Assembly: GCA_023053545.1 (NCBI GenBank)
Contig: JAKZAN010000002.1
Location: 10,908,790-10,972,789, forward strand
Reading direction: 5' to 3'
DNA: 64,000 bases
Origin: Lepidurus packardi
Taxonomy: Eukaryota > Arthropoda > Branchiopoda > Notostraca > Triopsidae
Under the pieces are notes generated by a model that saw nothing but the letters and a program-made list of their open reading frames with translations, made no database searches and was not told the DNA's origin. The position numbers and the translations under genes are program-made. This document shows positions 25,077 to 35,748 of this stretch, one piece after another; the first letter of the stretch is position 1; each line of letters starts with the position of its first letter.

Positions 25077-25653
25077 ATGGCGGAAGGATTGCCTCATTTT
25101 CCAAGCTTTGATCCTTATGGAGAGCCGCGAACAGTCGGAGAAAGATGGGAAAGTTATTTAATGCGTTTTAACACGTATTTAACTGCTTTTAACATCAAGA
25201 CAGATGAACGCCAGAAAGCGTTACTGCTATTTTACGCTGGGGAAGTCGTGCAGAAGATCGCAGGCACGTTGGATCACACCCCAAGGAAGCTGGAAGGCAA
25301 GACCGAAACAGCAGTCGAAGCGCTAACGAGGGCATTATCTGAACGATTTAACCCGAGCGTTAACACCGACTACGAAACATATCGTTTCCGTCAGTTGTCA
25401 CAGAAGACCAACGAAACACTGGACAATTTCTACACAAGGCTGCAGCAACAGGTACTGCAAGTTCAAAGATCCTAATGCAGAAGTCAGGACACAGATCATA
25501 CAGAACTGCGTGTCACACAAACTTCGGAAGCAGATTCTAGAAAACCCGGACATGAAGCTCGAGGATATTTTAAAGAAGGCTCGCACGATGGAACTATCTA
25601 CATTGTATGCCCAAGAGATGGCAGGGTCACAACAGGCAGCAACACGTGAATAA
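25077..25653 (+). pseudogene. gag: gypsy gag, frameshifted
   Basis: Encodes a capsid-like Gag (MAEGLPHFPSFDPYGEPRTV start). The first frame is open to 25475. From about 25450 the plausible Gag continuation (KFKDPNAEVRTQIIQNCVSH) is in the +1 frame and runs to a TAA at 25651-25653. Pol begins in a third frame at 25607. The shift near 25450 is either a mutation or a sequencing error in the CAGCAACAG repeat. The region resembles the retrotransposon Gag domain of Ty3/gypsy elements in its helical, Leu- and Gln-rich character. Confidence 0.8.
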
Positions 25654-27352
25654 GGTGACCGCAAAGGAGAAAACGCCGCGTCAGCCCAACAAGGGGAAGC
25701 AATGCCGTTTCTGCGGGAATGAATTCCACGAAAAGCTCGAACTCTGCCCAGCACGTGGAAAACAGTGTAGGTCATGCGGAAAAAACAACCACTTCAGCCG
25801 GTGTTGTCTAAGCAAGAAAAACGAGCACGTTGATCAACATGGGAATAGTCGTCCTCAAAAGCAGCAAGTGCGGCAGATCGTCACCGAGGAGGGAACTTCC
25901 AGTGAAGAAGAATGCATTTGGTCGCTGAGAACACTGCCAGAAGATGGAACCATGGGCGAAGCAGAGCGCATTTTGCGCATTTTAACGTCCCACCCAAAGG
26001 ACCTAGAGATCGTAACAACGATTGGCACCACACAAGTGCGGATGTTGATTGACACCGGCACAACCGTTAACATCCTGGACAATGAAACGCATAAGCAATT
26101 GGGATCACCAGCCCTAACACCTGCAGACGTCAAGCTCTTTCCATGGGGAAGCCCCCACCTAAGCGTTGCAGGGGAGATTTACCAAAACATCACATCTAAC
26201 GGGATAACAATCCAGGCACGTTTCCTAGTACACCCAACAATCCCAGGCAACTTGTTGTCCTACAAGACAGCCAAAGCTTTACGTCTCATCGAAATAGTCA
26301 ACACGCTGGAGGAAGAAAGCACCGCAATTGATCTCTTGTCCCTCCAACAGCAATATCCAAACCTATTTGCCAAGTCTGGAAAATTGAAAGACACAACGAT
26401 CAAACTCCACGTAGACCCGAATGTGACGGCCAAAGCACAGCCACACCGTCGAGTTCCCGTCCATCTACGTCGACAGGTAGAAGAAGAGCTTGTGGAGATG
26501 GAGAAGCTTGGCATCATAGAAAAGGTCACCGGACCTACACCGTGGGTCTCACCGATAGTAGTCGTGCCAAAACCGAAAGCACCCGGTAAAATTCGTATAT
26601 GTGTAGACATGAGAGAAGCCAACAAAGCCGTAAAGAGAGAGCGCCATTTAACACCGACATTGGACGAAGTCTTGGCCGAGCTGGATGGAGCCATGGTATT
26701 TTCAGTACTGGATCTTAAGCATGGTTATCACCAGCTGGAACTGGCTGAGGAGAGTCGCTATATCACGACGTTCTCCACCCACTGCGGATTAAGGCGTTAC
26801 ACACGGCTATCGTTTGCAATCAACGCCGCGGCTGAAATATTTCAAGAAGCAATACGGCAAACATTGGCAGGACTTCCCGGACAGCTCAACATCAGCGACG
26901 ACATATTAGTCTTCGGGAGATCGGTAGAAGAACACAACAAGCGTCTTCATTACGTCTTTGACCGACTGAACAGCAGTGGCCTCTGTCTAAATTGGCAGAA
27001 ATCGAAGATCGGCCGCAATCAGGTCACATTTTTTGGATTTCAGTTCAGCCAGAACGGTATTAAGCCCGATCCTAAGAAAGTAGAAGCGTTGGTTAATACA
27101 ACAAATCCGTCCAACGAAGCAGAGCTTCGAAGCTTCTTAGGGATGACGAATTATCTTGCGCGTTTCATTCCGGGATATGCGACGATCACAGCGCCACTCA
27201 GAAGCCTGTTGAAGAAACAGACCAAGTACGACTGGACCGCCAATTGTGACATGGCTGTACAAAAGCTCAAGAGCATTCTTACAACCGACCCCCAAGTTGC
27301 TTTCTTTAATCCAAACTTGCCAACCACCATCATCACAGATGATGTTGTTTAG
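25607..27352 (+). pseudogene. pol: gypsy pol, truncated after reverse transcriptase
   Basis: A frame of 581 codons. Two cysteine knuckles come first (CRFC...C at residues about 33-47 and the CCHC knuckle CRSCGKNNHFSRC at about 54-66). The aspartic protease motif LIDTGTTVNIL is near residue 147. Reverse transcriptase follows, with the VLDLKHGYHQLEL motif and the active-site ISDDILVFG near residue 430. RNase H starts (TTIITD) but the frame is cut by the rearrangement at 27345 and ends by chance at 27352. The enzyme copies element RNA into DNA. This copy lacks RNase H and integrase and cannot be autonomous. Confidence 0.92.
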
Positions 27353-27640
27353 ATTCCTCATGAATCGTTCAACGTCGCCGTTAGCGGCGGGCCAGTATGG
27401 TGTTATACGGCGGTGTTCGACACCAATACGTTGAAGATACTGTTTTAGCTCTTCACTTTGGAACGGTGGTCCATTGTCTGAGGCGATAGTCGCTGGTATC
27501 CCAAAACGTGCGAATTTGGCATCTAGCACCTTGATGATGTCTTTGGCGCTGGTGTGTTCAAGAATCGCCACCTCTGGGAATCGGGAATACTTGTCGATTA
27601 TGACAAACGCTTTATCGCCGTTCGGCAGACTAAAAAGGCT
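27346..27640 (-). mobile_element. gypsy integrase fragment
   Basis: Minus-strand piece of the integrase core (FVIIDKYSRFPEVAILEHTS through ERFMRNLN), a duplicate of 29687-29974. On its left it joins the plus-strand pol after a few unmatched bases. On its right it joins a protease fragment inside codons for GSP/DSLFS. Both joins are internal to coding regions, so these are rearrangement breakpoints and not element ends. Confidence 0.88.
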
Positions 27641-27958
27641 ATCTGGTGATCCCAATTGCTTATGCGTTTCATTGTCCAGGATGTTAACGGTTGTGCCGGT
27701 GTCAATCAACATCCGTACTTGTGTGGTGCCAATCGTTGTTACGATCTCTAGGTCCTTTGGGTGGGACGTTAAAATGCGCTCTGCTTCGCCCATGGTTCCA
27801 TCTTCTGGCAGTGTTCTCAGCGACCAAATGCATTCTTCTTCACTGGAAGTTCCCTCCTCGGTGACGATCTGCCGCACTTGCTGCTTTTGAGGACGACTAT
27901 TCCCATGTTGATCAACGGGCTCGTTTTTCTTGCTTAGACAACACCGGCTGAAATGGTT
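27641..27958 (-). mobile_element. gypsy gag-knuckle/protease fragment
   Basis: Minus-strand fragment encoding NHFSRCCLSKKNEPVDQ through LIDTGTTVNILDNETHKQLG, i.e. the second zinc knuckle and the protease active site. On its right it joins virus-derived sequence. This is the left edge of the first tandem unit; the same start is at 35303 in the second unit. Confidence 0.88.
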
Positions 27959-28086
27959 ACCACGTTTTATCCAGCGAGGGGTTTCACTTATTGGCTCAGC
28001 AATCACCGCTTGCGGGACTAGGCGTAAATCCAATTAATTAAGTAAGGCACGGAATTAGTAGAGACCCATAGTACGAACGATCTTCA
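27959..28086 (-). other. virus-derived or unassigned segment after the P-like ORF
   Basis: About 128 bp between the P-like stop codon and the gypsy zinc knuckle. It has no match elsewhere in the window except the duplicate at 35621-35748. An open frame (DLRLVPQAVIAEPISETPRW) runs into the gypsy knuckle in frame. In a rhabdovirus genome the P gene is followed by M, so this may be the P/M junction region and M start. I see no conserved motif to prove that. Confidence 0.4.
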
Positions 28087-29205
28087 TTAAGAGGCCCAAA
28101 ATCTTATGTCTGATTCATCTCTGATTGCTGGCGTCTTCTTAGATCCAATCATAGTGATATTAGTCAGTGAACTTGTTGACTTAGCTGGATCAAGAAGAGA
28201 AGATGAAGACGAGTTAGTGTAGCTCTTAGGTCCACTCACAACTGATGTTGTTCCCTTAAACACAGACTTTTGATCTATTTGAGATATCAGGCTTATTTTT
28301 TCCATCATAGAACTTAATTGTTGATTGGTTCTTTTCATATCTCCATCCATCTGATCCACCAGTGATCTGATGCAACCAGTCGCTGATTGAATGTTGTGGT
28401 TGTGAACAGCTAAGTCTGCTTTCAAAGATTGGGTGAGCTTGTCTAGACTAGCTGTAGTTGTGGACAGTTTGTTTCCAATCTCGGTCAGTGCTGTTGCGGG
28501 TGATGGCCTAAATGTTGTGTAGGCAGAATAATCCTTTATTATCTCTTGCTTCCTCTTCACATCCACTTTACCACTTAAGATCATAGTTGATGCCCAATTG
28601 CAAGTAAGCAGAGTGATCAACTCTAAAGCATGAGATGAGTCGTTGTGGTTTAGTTTATGCCAGGGAAAATGAGATACCAGTAACCAATTAGGAGGATCAA
28701 TAAGATTATTCCATAAATCAGAGGCCCATATAGCCATAGTCTCAGCCATGTATTCCTGGTCGACTCCCTGAGAGTATAGGATCATTGGTTCGAGCTTGGC
28801 TTCAAGAGAATACGGAGGAATAATTGGTTGATCAGGTACCTCCTTGTCTTTATCTTCTGGTCTTTTAACTTTTGAGCCTCCTTTATAAGGAGTCTTAGAT
28901 GGTCGAGACTCTAGTAAATCTTCATTTAAGAAAGGAACCGACTTCTTGGAAGCTAATGTAGAAGGTCCATCAGATTTTAGCAGTGATAAAGAGGATTCCT
29001 CTCCACCTTCTAACACTGTTTTCTCCATCTGCCTTATTACTTGTTCTTTTTCTGCTTCAGATCCAGTTAGGACTGTGTCAAGGGATATTAGTTCTTCATT
29101 TTCTTGAATGTCAGGGGTATTCCTGTCCGCTTTCCTATTCGATTTGGCTCTGGTGTTCTTTCCTCCCGTTTTACCTTGGGCCGTTGGAGTTCTAGCTGTG
29201 GCCAT
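28087..29205 (-). CDS. endogenous viral P-like (phosphoprotein) ORF, copy 1
   Basis: An intact 372-codon ORF with a true ATG in good context and a TAA stop. The protein is hydrophilic, Ser/Thr/Lys/Glu-rich at the N-terminus (about 1-130) with predicted disorder. It has a more structured middle (about 130-220, with several Trp) and a heptad-like helix region (about 240-310), and it ends FWAS. This layout fits a mononegavirus phosphoprotein, the cofactor linking the L polymerase to the nucleocapsid. The call rests on layout and on the nearby L fragment, not on a diagnostic motif. It lies directly after the gypsy pol stop (29216) on the same strand. The second copy at 35749-36867 encodes the same protein. 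Unrelated host or transposon origin is possible but less likely. Confidence 0.55.
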   Translation of the reverse strand: MATARTPTAQGKTGGKNTRAKSNRKADRNTPDIQENEELISLDTVLTGSEAEKEQVIRQMEKTVLEGGEESSLSLLKSDGPSTLASKKSVPFLNEDLLESRPSKTPYKGGSKVKRPEDKDKEVPDQPIIPPYSLEAKLEPMILYSQGVDQEYMAETMAIWASDLWNNLIDPPNWLLVSHFPWHKLNHNDSSHALELITLLTCNWASTMILSGKVDVKRKQEIIKDYSAYTTFRPSPATALTEIGNKLSTTTASLDKLTQSLKADLAVHNHNIQSATGCIRSLVDQMDGDMKRTNQQLSSMMEKISLISQIDQKSVFKGTTSVVSGPKSYTNSSSSSLLDPAKSTSSLTNITMIGSKKTPAIRDESDIRFWAS

Positions 29206-29215
29206 GGTTGAAGGC

Positions 29216-30862
29216 TTAATCCTGAATTTGGCTCAAGAGACTTCCGGTAAATCTTTTGAATAAGCTGGCATTGCGCGTGACTTGTTCGCTTCCACGTTGG
29301 GCTGTGATCATCGTTCCTTTTGCTGCAATTACTGTGTAGGGTTTGGTGTTATATCCTGGCAGCATTTTGTTTGGGATAGCCCTTTGGTCTTTCAAGAGGA
29401 CTTTTTCCCCTACGATGAAGCTCTTCTGCCTGGCATGGTTATGCCGATCCGCATTGGCTTTCATTTTCTCTTTGGCTTTCCGGTCCTGGTTCTTCACTTC
29501 TTCCTTTCGGGGTTGCTGATGTGCATTGCTAAGCTGAGGGAGCTTGGTTTTCACCTGTCTTCCAAATAGTAGGCTAGCTGGGCTGTGCCCAGTCATCCGG
29601 TGAGGTGCTGAACGATAGGCTAGAAGGAAAGGTTGCAACTTCTCCTTCCAGTCCACGTTCTCCGCAACTGAGGATCTGACCAGTTTGTTTAGATTCCTCA
29701 TGAATCGTTCAACGTCGCCGTTAGCGGCGGGCCAGTATGGTGTTATACGGCGGTGTTCGACACCAATACGTTGAAGATACTGTTTTAGCTCTTCACTTTG
29801 GAACGGTGGTCCATTGTCTGAGGCGATAGTCGCTGGTATCCCAAAACGTGCGAATTTGGCATCTAGCACCTTGATGATGTCTTTGGCGCTGGTGTGTTCA
29901 AGAATCGCCACCTCTGGGAATCGGGAATACTTGTCGATTATGACAAACGCTTTATCGCCGTTCGGCAGACTAAAAGGTCCATACTGAGGTCCGTCCAGGG
30001 TTCATCAGGTAATGGTGTGGGGCATACTGGTTCTTTTGAGCGATCTTCAGTGCACATTTGGCACTCACGGCAGATTTCAATGATCGTTTCGACCATGCGG
30101 TCCATGCCGGGAAACCAGACATGTAGGCGCAGACGTTGCTTGGTTTTAGTCATGCCCATATGGCTTTCGTGTGCTATCTGAATGATGCGCTCTTGCTGCT
30201 CTTCTGGAATACAAATCTTGCGTCCTTTTAAAATTACGTTGTTGTCGGCGTCAAACGTTAACTCGTTTCTACGTTGAAAGTAAACTGCGTTACGTTTCTT
30301 GACAGGGCTCCAGTTCCCTGTGACGATAGCTCGCTTGACTAGCTGTAGTACTTCGTCTTGCTCCGTTGCTCTTGCTACCTCGGATAGCTTGAGGGCAGTG
30401 GGCAGGAGGCTCTGACTTAAGAGATTCACGAACGCATCAGCACAGGTGCTGGCTACCGCGTTCCGATCCGATGCTGTTGGTTGCCTTGACATGAAGTCGG
30501 CGGGGTTAGTGGCTCCAGCTATGTGTTGAATTGTCGCATTGTAAGGCAAAAGACGTAGCGCCCAGCGTTCAATACGCGCGTTCCCGCAGTTAAGAGATTT
30601 GCTGAATAAGCCTACCAGCGGCTTATGGTCTGTTCTAACCGTGATGGGTTTTCCGAAAACATACAAATGAAAGTGCTCACAGGCCCAGACGACTGCGAGG
30701 CCCTCCCTTTCCAACTGCGAATAACGCTGTTCCGTGGCCGTCAACGAGCGACTTGCATACGCCACGACCCTTTCCTTGCCATTTTCCTCTTGCAACAAGA
30801 TCGCTGCTACACCGACAGGGCTGGCATCTGTGATGATGGTGGTCGGCAAGTTTGGATTAAAG
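29216..30862 (-). pseudogene. pol: gypsy RNase H-integrase, frameshifted (unit 1)
   Basis: Minus-strand continuation of pol. RNase H (TTIITDASPVGVAAILLQEE, later YASRSL and TDHKPL) is followed by the integrase zinc region (HESHMG...CRECQMC), the catalytic core with Asp (DLSMDL), Asp (IASDNGPPFQ) and Glu (NGDVERFMR), and a basic C-terminal tail ending SQIQD. A missing A in an A-run near 29970, compared with the second unit, splits the frame into 29938-30909 and 29216-29911. The left end abuts the P-like ORF; the right end abuts the LTR fragment after TTAAAG. It is dead as an enzyme because of the shift. Confidence 0.92.
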
Positions 30863-30918
30863 TGTAAGAATGTGCTTTTATTCTTACAACTTATTTTTGA
30901 GTACCCCACCTATATTCT
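30863..30918 (+). repeat. 56-bp LTR start of the env-bearing element (unit 1)
   Basis: Identical to the first 56 bp of the complete LTR at 45456-45910. It begins TGTAAGAATG, directly after AAAG, and then switches to L-like viral sequence. It includes a perfect 9-bp inverted repeat (TGTAAGAAT/ATTCTTACA) with an 8-nt loop. Confidence 0.9.
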
Positions 30919-33900
30919 ACAAACTCCAAAGATGTTCTCGGAGTAAACAGACAATGTCTCGTAACATGTCAGGGTCTTTCACTTCCATATCCATCACTAT
31001 GAGATTCACATTCAATCCATTCTGGGAAGTCGTGTCCATTAAGTATTCCCAAGTAGCATTCAAGGACAAGTCTGAGGGGAATTTCCAGCAAGATTTGAAA
31101 TTGACACAACGAGATGCTACAGATCCCAAAGCAGTGATGGCAGAAGGGGGGTCCGGAGCTGATCCACGCAATGACACCTCGTTATAATCCAACAAGCTGT
31201 TGAAAATCCCTCTTGCACAAGGATATTCCCTTAAGAGACTACTCGTGATTCCTCCGGAACCATCTCCGAGCACCATGAAATCTGAACAGGATATATGGAA
31301 ATGTCTCAAAACGCTTCGAACTTTGTAATGAGAACCCGTTGCTAATTGTCCCAGCCTAAAACCAGATATAGTTGGATCCTGAATTCTAGAAGGAGGGGTT
31401 TTTATTTTGTCAGTTGACCCACAATTTGAAGAGAAGTGCATCCTCACAGAAGTTATCGGTCCTCCAATCTCATTACCCCATCTTAGATTTTTCTTCGTCT
31501 GATCCGAATGTTCCTGGATCGTAAACTTACAAGCATGTCGAATTTCTGCATCAACTGAAAACACCTTCTTAATCAGATGATTCAAACATGGAATGTCTTC
31601 GGTAGTATCCCTCAGTTGAGACAAGGTGTGTGCCAATTTTCTTAACCGATTTTTGTCTTTGGTGTCCCATTTGGAATGAGTCAAAGTCCACATCACAGTG
31701 GAACTAATGACCATAGGTCCTATCACTGAGGCAGACATCATATCCGCAAACAAAAAGATTCTGGAATCTTCTGGTTCATACGTCTGAGTCATAAACAGAT
31801 TACGGAAAGTTGTCCAAAGATAACTCCTCAACAACAACCCAATATCTCGATCAGAGACTGGATAAGATGCCGGGACCTTGTGAGGAAAAGACAACAACTC
31901 TTGGTGAAGATTTCCCTCCCTAGTCAAATTTCTTAAATTCACACTGTTTGACATAAGATCAATCAGGTGTAGCACTGTTCCAAAAACTGCTTGTTCAGGG
32001 TGTGTCAACTTTTGGATGGCTCTACGATGTAACAAATCCAAAGAAGCTGCTCTCAACAACCCATCCAACAAACCTCGGAAAAATGGTGTAGGTACTAGTT
32101 TACGTTTGATGGTCAAAGGAAACAAAGATGAATCATCTTTGTGAGAATTGGAAATACATGTCAGATCCCCAAACATAAACCCGATAGAACGACCAACATG
32201 AAAACTTTGTTTCCACTTACCGGTTTCCTCCCATCTTCCTTCCGGTATCTCAATGGTCGTTCGGTTCTTTCCCCATGGATCATCTGAACCTCTCCATTTG
32301 TTCAGTGCTTCTGCTCTATCAGCAAACTCGTAAACCCAATCGGACTCCAGTGTCGGCTCCTCAATTTTACGGATACAATCTTTACAACCCAAATGCAAAT
32401 GATAAACCGCCCCCTCACCTTGTCCATCATGCAGTTCTCCGACGGTGGTTTGTCCGTAAATTAAAAGGGATTGAAACATGAAATCATAATTTTCACTCCC
32501 TAATGTCTCCATCGTGTCGGTTGTCCCAATCATTCTTGTCAACTTTGCGGGACTTTGAGCAGAATAACCACCAGCACTAACCCTAGAACAGGAAAATCTA
32601 TGCAAAGCAGACCCTGTTCTCTTAAACCCCTGAGAACCCAATGACCAATCCTCCCCAGTCTGTGACTCAATATTCTTAAGAATAGACTTAGCCAAATTAG
32701 AGCCTGGGGCAACAAACCAAGAGATGGCATCTCTTAACTTAGCAGCTCTCTTAATCAAGGGGATAGTCGCTTGCTTTTCCCATGGTTGAAGGATGCTTGT
32801 TGACTCTGATGTTTTAGAACCAAGATATGCTTGTTGTTTCCCTCTAGAGTCCAAATAGTTTCGTAATCCATTTGGTAACGTGATCGTCAAATAACAATCA
32901 GGGTTCTCACCATGACAATCAGTGCACTGATGATTGACATTTTGTCCTCTGCTCAATAACTCCAACGGGTGAGGAACTGTGGTTCCCAAAACTTTAGATC
33001 CCCACGACTCCGTCCTCAACTCGTCTGCTCTGGTTGATGAACAATCCCAAATAGTGCCAAGTCGCTTACGTGTACCATACCTACTCATTTGTACCAAGGT
33101 GCTAATTTCCCCTCTGATAATCTTATCGTCCAACTCCCTTTTGAACCAAGGACTGAAGTAATTCCTGATGGTTCGAGAATTTTGGAAAAGAGAAATTAAA
33201 GAATCAGTCAAACCCAAAAATGTTGCACTTTTAAATTCACTCAAGAAACGGGGAAAGAGTGGTTTAATATTCGATAAGAAAAGTAGCATTCTCTCTTCTT
33301 CTTCTTTGGAATATAACACCGAATCCTGAATTTGCACATTCTGGATTGCATGAGCATTCCTGTAAAGTCCCTTCTTCACTTCTTCTTTTAGAATTGTCAT
33401 GGCACTTATCCCTTTCGGGATGTTCAGAGAATTCGGATTTTCCAACAATCGGGAGATCTCTGTCCCATTCTGTTGTTTGATCTGGGGAGATCCAGCCTCA
33501 ATGCACAAATTTTTCAACCATTGGACTGAAGTATTGTTGTAAACCAACTTCCAGAAAGACAAACTCTCAGTCACTGGATCCGGAAATGCCCGAATCACAA
33601 ATCGAGACAGAGATGTACCTGACACTCCGCCCAGAGACGGATCTAGGTACAAACATGCTGCAACATACCCTGGACTCCGAGCATTAAACTTGGGATCCTT
33701 AATCAATTCATTCACGGACCCCCTAATTGCAGGATTGTGTAAATCCAACAATTCTTTAGCAAGCAGACCAAAAAACAAATAGTTTCGAATTGGATCAATT
33801 GGAGATGTCCCAAAATGAGAAACTGTCAATGCGTTGGTCGAGACTGATGACAACACGTTTGCAAAAGTAGGCAATTGATCATTTGTTACGCAAGTAACCC

Positions 33901-34054
33901 GAGACCAACGTTTAGTCTCCAATCCCCTGATATTACCCCTGAATATAGGAATTTTCCCATAATTTAGGTAATCCGCTGATCGAACAGTCTCATCTTGATT
34001 GATGATTAATCCCAATTTTGCTGTCCCTGCCTCTATAGCACCCAAGAACCTCTA
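30917..34054 (-). CDS. endogenous viral L-polymerase fragment, copy 1
   Basis: An uninterrupted frame of about 1,042 codons from a mononegavirus L protein, closest in character to Rhabdoviridae. The first listed codon is TTG; an in-frame TAG precedes it by two codons, so no native start is present. The fragment begins just downstream of where the catalytic motif C of the polymerase would lie, so the RNA-synthesis active site is absent. Visible parts are the end of the polymerase domain, the capping domain with PSLGGVSG (about 136-143), GTTVPHPLE (about 353-361), YLGSKTSES (about 407-415) and the His-Arg motif in GSALHRFS (about 477-484), then a connector. The methyltransferase SAM-binding motif VLGDGSGG is at about 925, and the methyltransferase is cut soon after VMDMEV. 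No stop or frameshift was seen. It cannot encode a working polymerase. Confidence 0.9.
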
Positions 34055-34058
34055 TAAA

Positions 34059-34082
34059 CCCAATCTGTGATTATGCATCTGT
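34059..34082. other. breakpoint with duplicated filler
   Basis: After the L fragment the sequence reads ATCTGTGATTATGC then CATCTGTGATTATGG, i.e. a near-perfect direct repeat of about 14 bp, before continuing as gypsy pol. The repeated bases are themselves gypsy RNase H start sequence. This looks like templated filler at a repaired break. Confidence 0.75.
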
Positions 34083-35620
34083 GATTATGGTGGTCGGCAA
34101 GTTTGGATTAAAGAAAGCAACTTGGGGGTCGGTTGTAAGAATGCTCTTGAGCTTTTGTACAGCCATGTCACAATTGGGGGTCCAGTCGTACTTGGTCTGT
34201 TTCTTCAACAGGCTTCTGAGTGGCGCTGTGATCGTCGCATATCCCGGAATGAAACGCGCAAGATAATTCGTCATCCCTAAGAAGCTTCGAAGCTCTGCTT
34301 CGTTGGACGGATTTGTTGTATTAACCAACGCTTCTACTTTCTTAGGATCGGGCTTAATACCGTTCTGGCTGAACTGAAATCCAAAAAACGTGACCTGATT
34401 GCGGCCGATCTTCGATTTCTGCCAATTTAGACAGAGGCCACTGCTGTTCAGTCGGTCAAAGACGTAATGAAGACGCTTGTTGTGTTCTTCTACCGATCTC
34501 CCGAAGACTAATATGTCGTCGCTGATGTTGAGCTGTCCGGGAAGTCCTGCCAATGTTTGCCGTATTGCTTCTTGAATATTTCAGCCGCGGCGTTGATTCC
34601 AAACGATAGCCGTGTGTAACGCCTTAATCCGCAGTGGGTGTAGAACGTCGTGATATAGCGACTCTCCTCAGCCAGTTCCAGCTGGTGATAACCATGCTTA
34701 AGATCCAGTACTGAAAATACCATGGCTCCATCCAGCTCGGCCAAGACTTCGTCCAATGTTGGTGTTAAATGGCGCTCTCTCTTTACGGCTTTGTTGGCTT
34801 CTCTCATGTCTACACATATACGAATTTTACCGGGTGCTTTCGGTTTTGGCACGACTACTATCGGTGAGACCCACGGTGTAGGTCCGGTGACCTTTTCTAT
34901 GATGCCAAGCTTCTCCATCTCCACAAGCTCTTCTTCTACCTGTCGACGTAGATGGACGGGAACTCGACGGTGTGGTTGTGCTTTGGCCGTCACATTCGGG
35001 TCTACGTGGAGTTTGATCGTTGTGTCTTTCAATTTTCCAGACTTGGCAAATAGGTTTGGATATTGCTGTTGGAGGGACAAGAGATCAATTGCGGTGCTTT
35101 CTTCCTCCAGCGTGTTGACTATTTCGATGAGACGTAAAGCTTTGGCTGTCTTGTAGGACAACAAGTTGCCTGGGATTGTTGGGTGTACTAGGAAACGTGC
35201 CTGGATTGTTATCCCGTTAGATGTGATGTTTTGGTAAATCTCCCCTGCAACGCTTAGGTGGGGGCTTCCCCATGGAAAGAGCTTGACGTCTGCAGGTGTT
35301 AGGGCTGGTGATCCCAATTGCTTATGCGTTTCATTGTCCAGGATGTTAACGGTTGTGCCGGTGTCAATCAACATCCGTACTTGTGTGGTGCCAATCGTTG
35401 TTACGATCTCTAGGTCCTTTGGGTGGGACGTTAAAATGCGCTCTGCTTCGCCCATGGTTCCATTTTCTGGCAGTGTTCTCATCGACCAAATGCATTCTTC
35501 TTCACTGGAAGTTCCCTCCTCGGTGACGATCTGCCGCACTTGCTGCTTTTGAGGACGACTATTCCCATGTTGATCAACGGGCTCGTTTTTCTTGCTTAGA
35601 CAACACCGGCTGAAATGGTT
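34070..35620 (-). pseudogene. pol: gypsy gag-knuckle to reverse transcriptase fragment
   Basis: Minus-strand pol from the zinc knuckle (NHFSRCCLSKKNEPVDQ) through protease and reverse transcriptase to TTIITDA. A one-base deletion in an A-run near 34575 shifts the RT frame (35695-34508 then 34553-34071). The stretch GGATTAAAGAAAGC (about 34105-34118) is uninterrupted here, so this segment carries the empty target site of the env-bearing element. On the right it joins the virus-derived segment at 35620/35621. Confidence 0.92.
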
Positions 35621-35748
35621 ACCACGTTTTATCCAGCGAGGGGTTTCACTTATTGGCTCAGCAATCACCGCTTGCGGGACTAGGCGTAAATCCAATTAAT
35701 TAAGTAAGGCACGGAATTAGTAGAGACCCATAGTACGAACGATCTTCA
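35621..35748 (-). other. virus-derived or unassigned segment after the P-like ORF (unit 2)
   Basis: Same as 27959-28086, with the same fusion to the gypsy knuckle. Confidence 0.4.

Larger units (their letters stand above)
24805..27345 (+). mobile_element. Ty3/gypsy retrotransposon, 5' half
   Basis: Order: LTR, leader, gag (25077), zinc knuckles, protease and reverse transcriptase up to the start of RNase H. It breaks off at about 27345, where it meets a minus-strand copy of the same family head-to-head. RNase H, integrase and the 3' LTR are missing on this strand. Other fragments of this family on the minus strand are at 27346-27958, 29216-30862, 34070-35620, 36878-38525, 45911-46080 and 57800-58685. 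Confidence 0.9.
27641..34058. repeat. tandem unit 1 of the gypsy/virus block
   Basis: Near-identical to 35303-41723 at an offset of 7,662-7,663 bp. Contents in plus order: protease fragment, P-like viral ORF, integrase to RNase H of gypsy (minus), 56 bp of the env-element LTR, L-like viral ORF. Differences are few: for example a single-A indel near 29970 that breaks the integrase frame here, and three residue changes in L. Confidence 0.9.

Noticed and set aside
26870-26920. Gypsy RT active site reads ISDD instead of the usual Tyr/Phe-x-Asp-Asp
   Set aside because: All copies of this family in the window share it, so it is likely a family trait and not an inactivating change.
32275-33161. Plus-strand frames opposite the L fragment
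   Set aside because: Short shadows of the L coding frame, without motifs.
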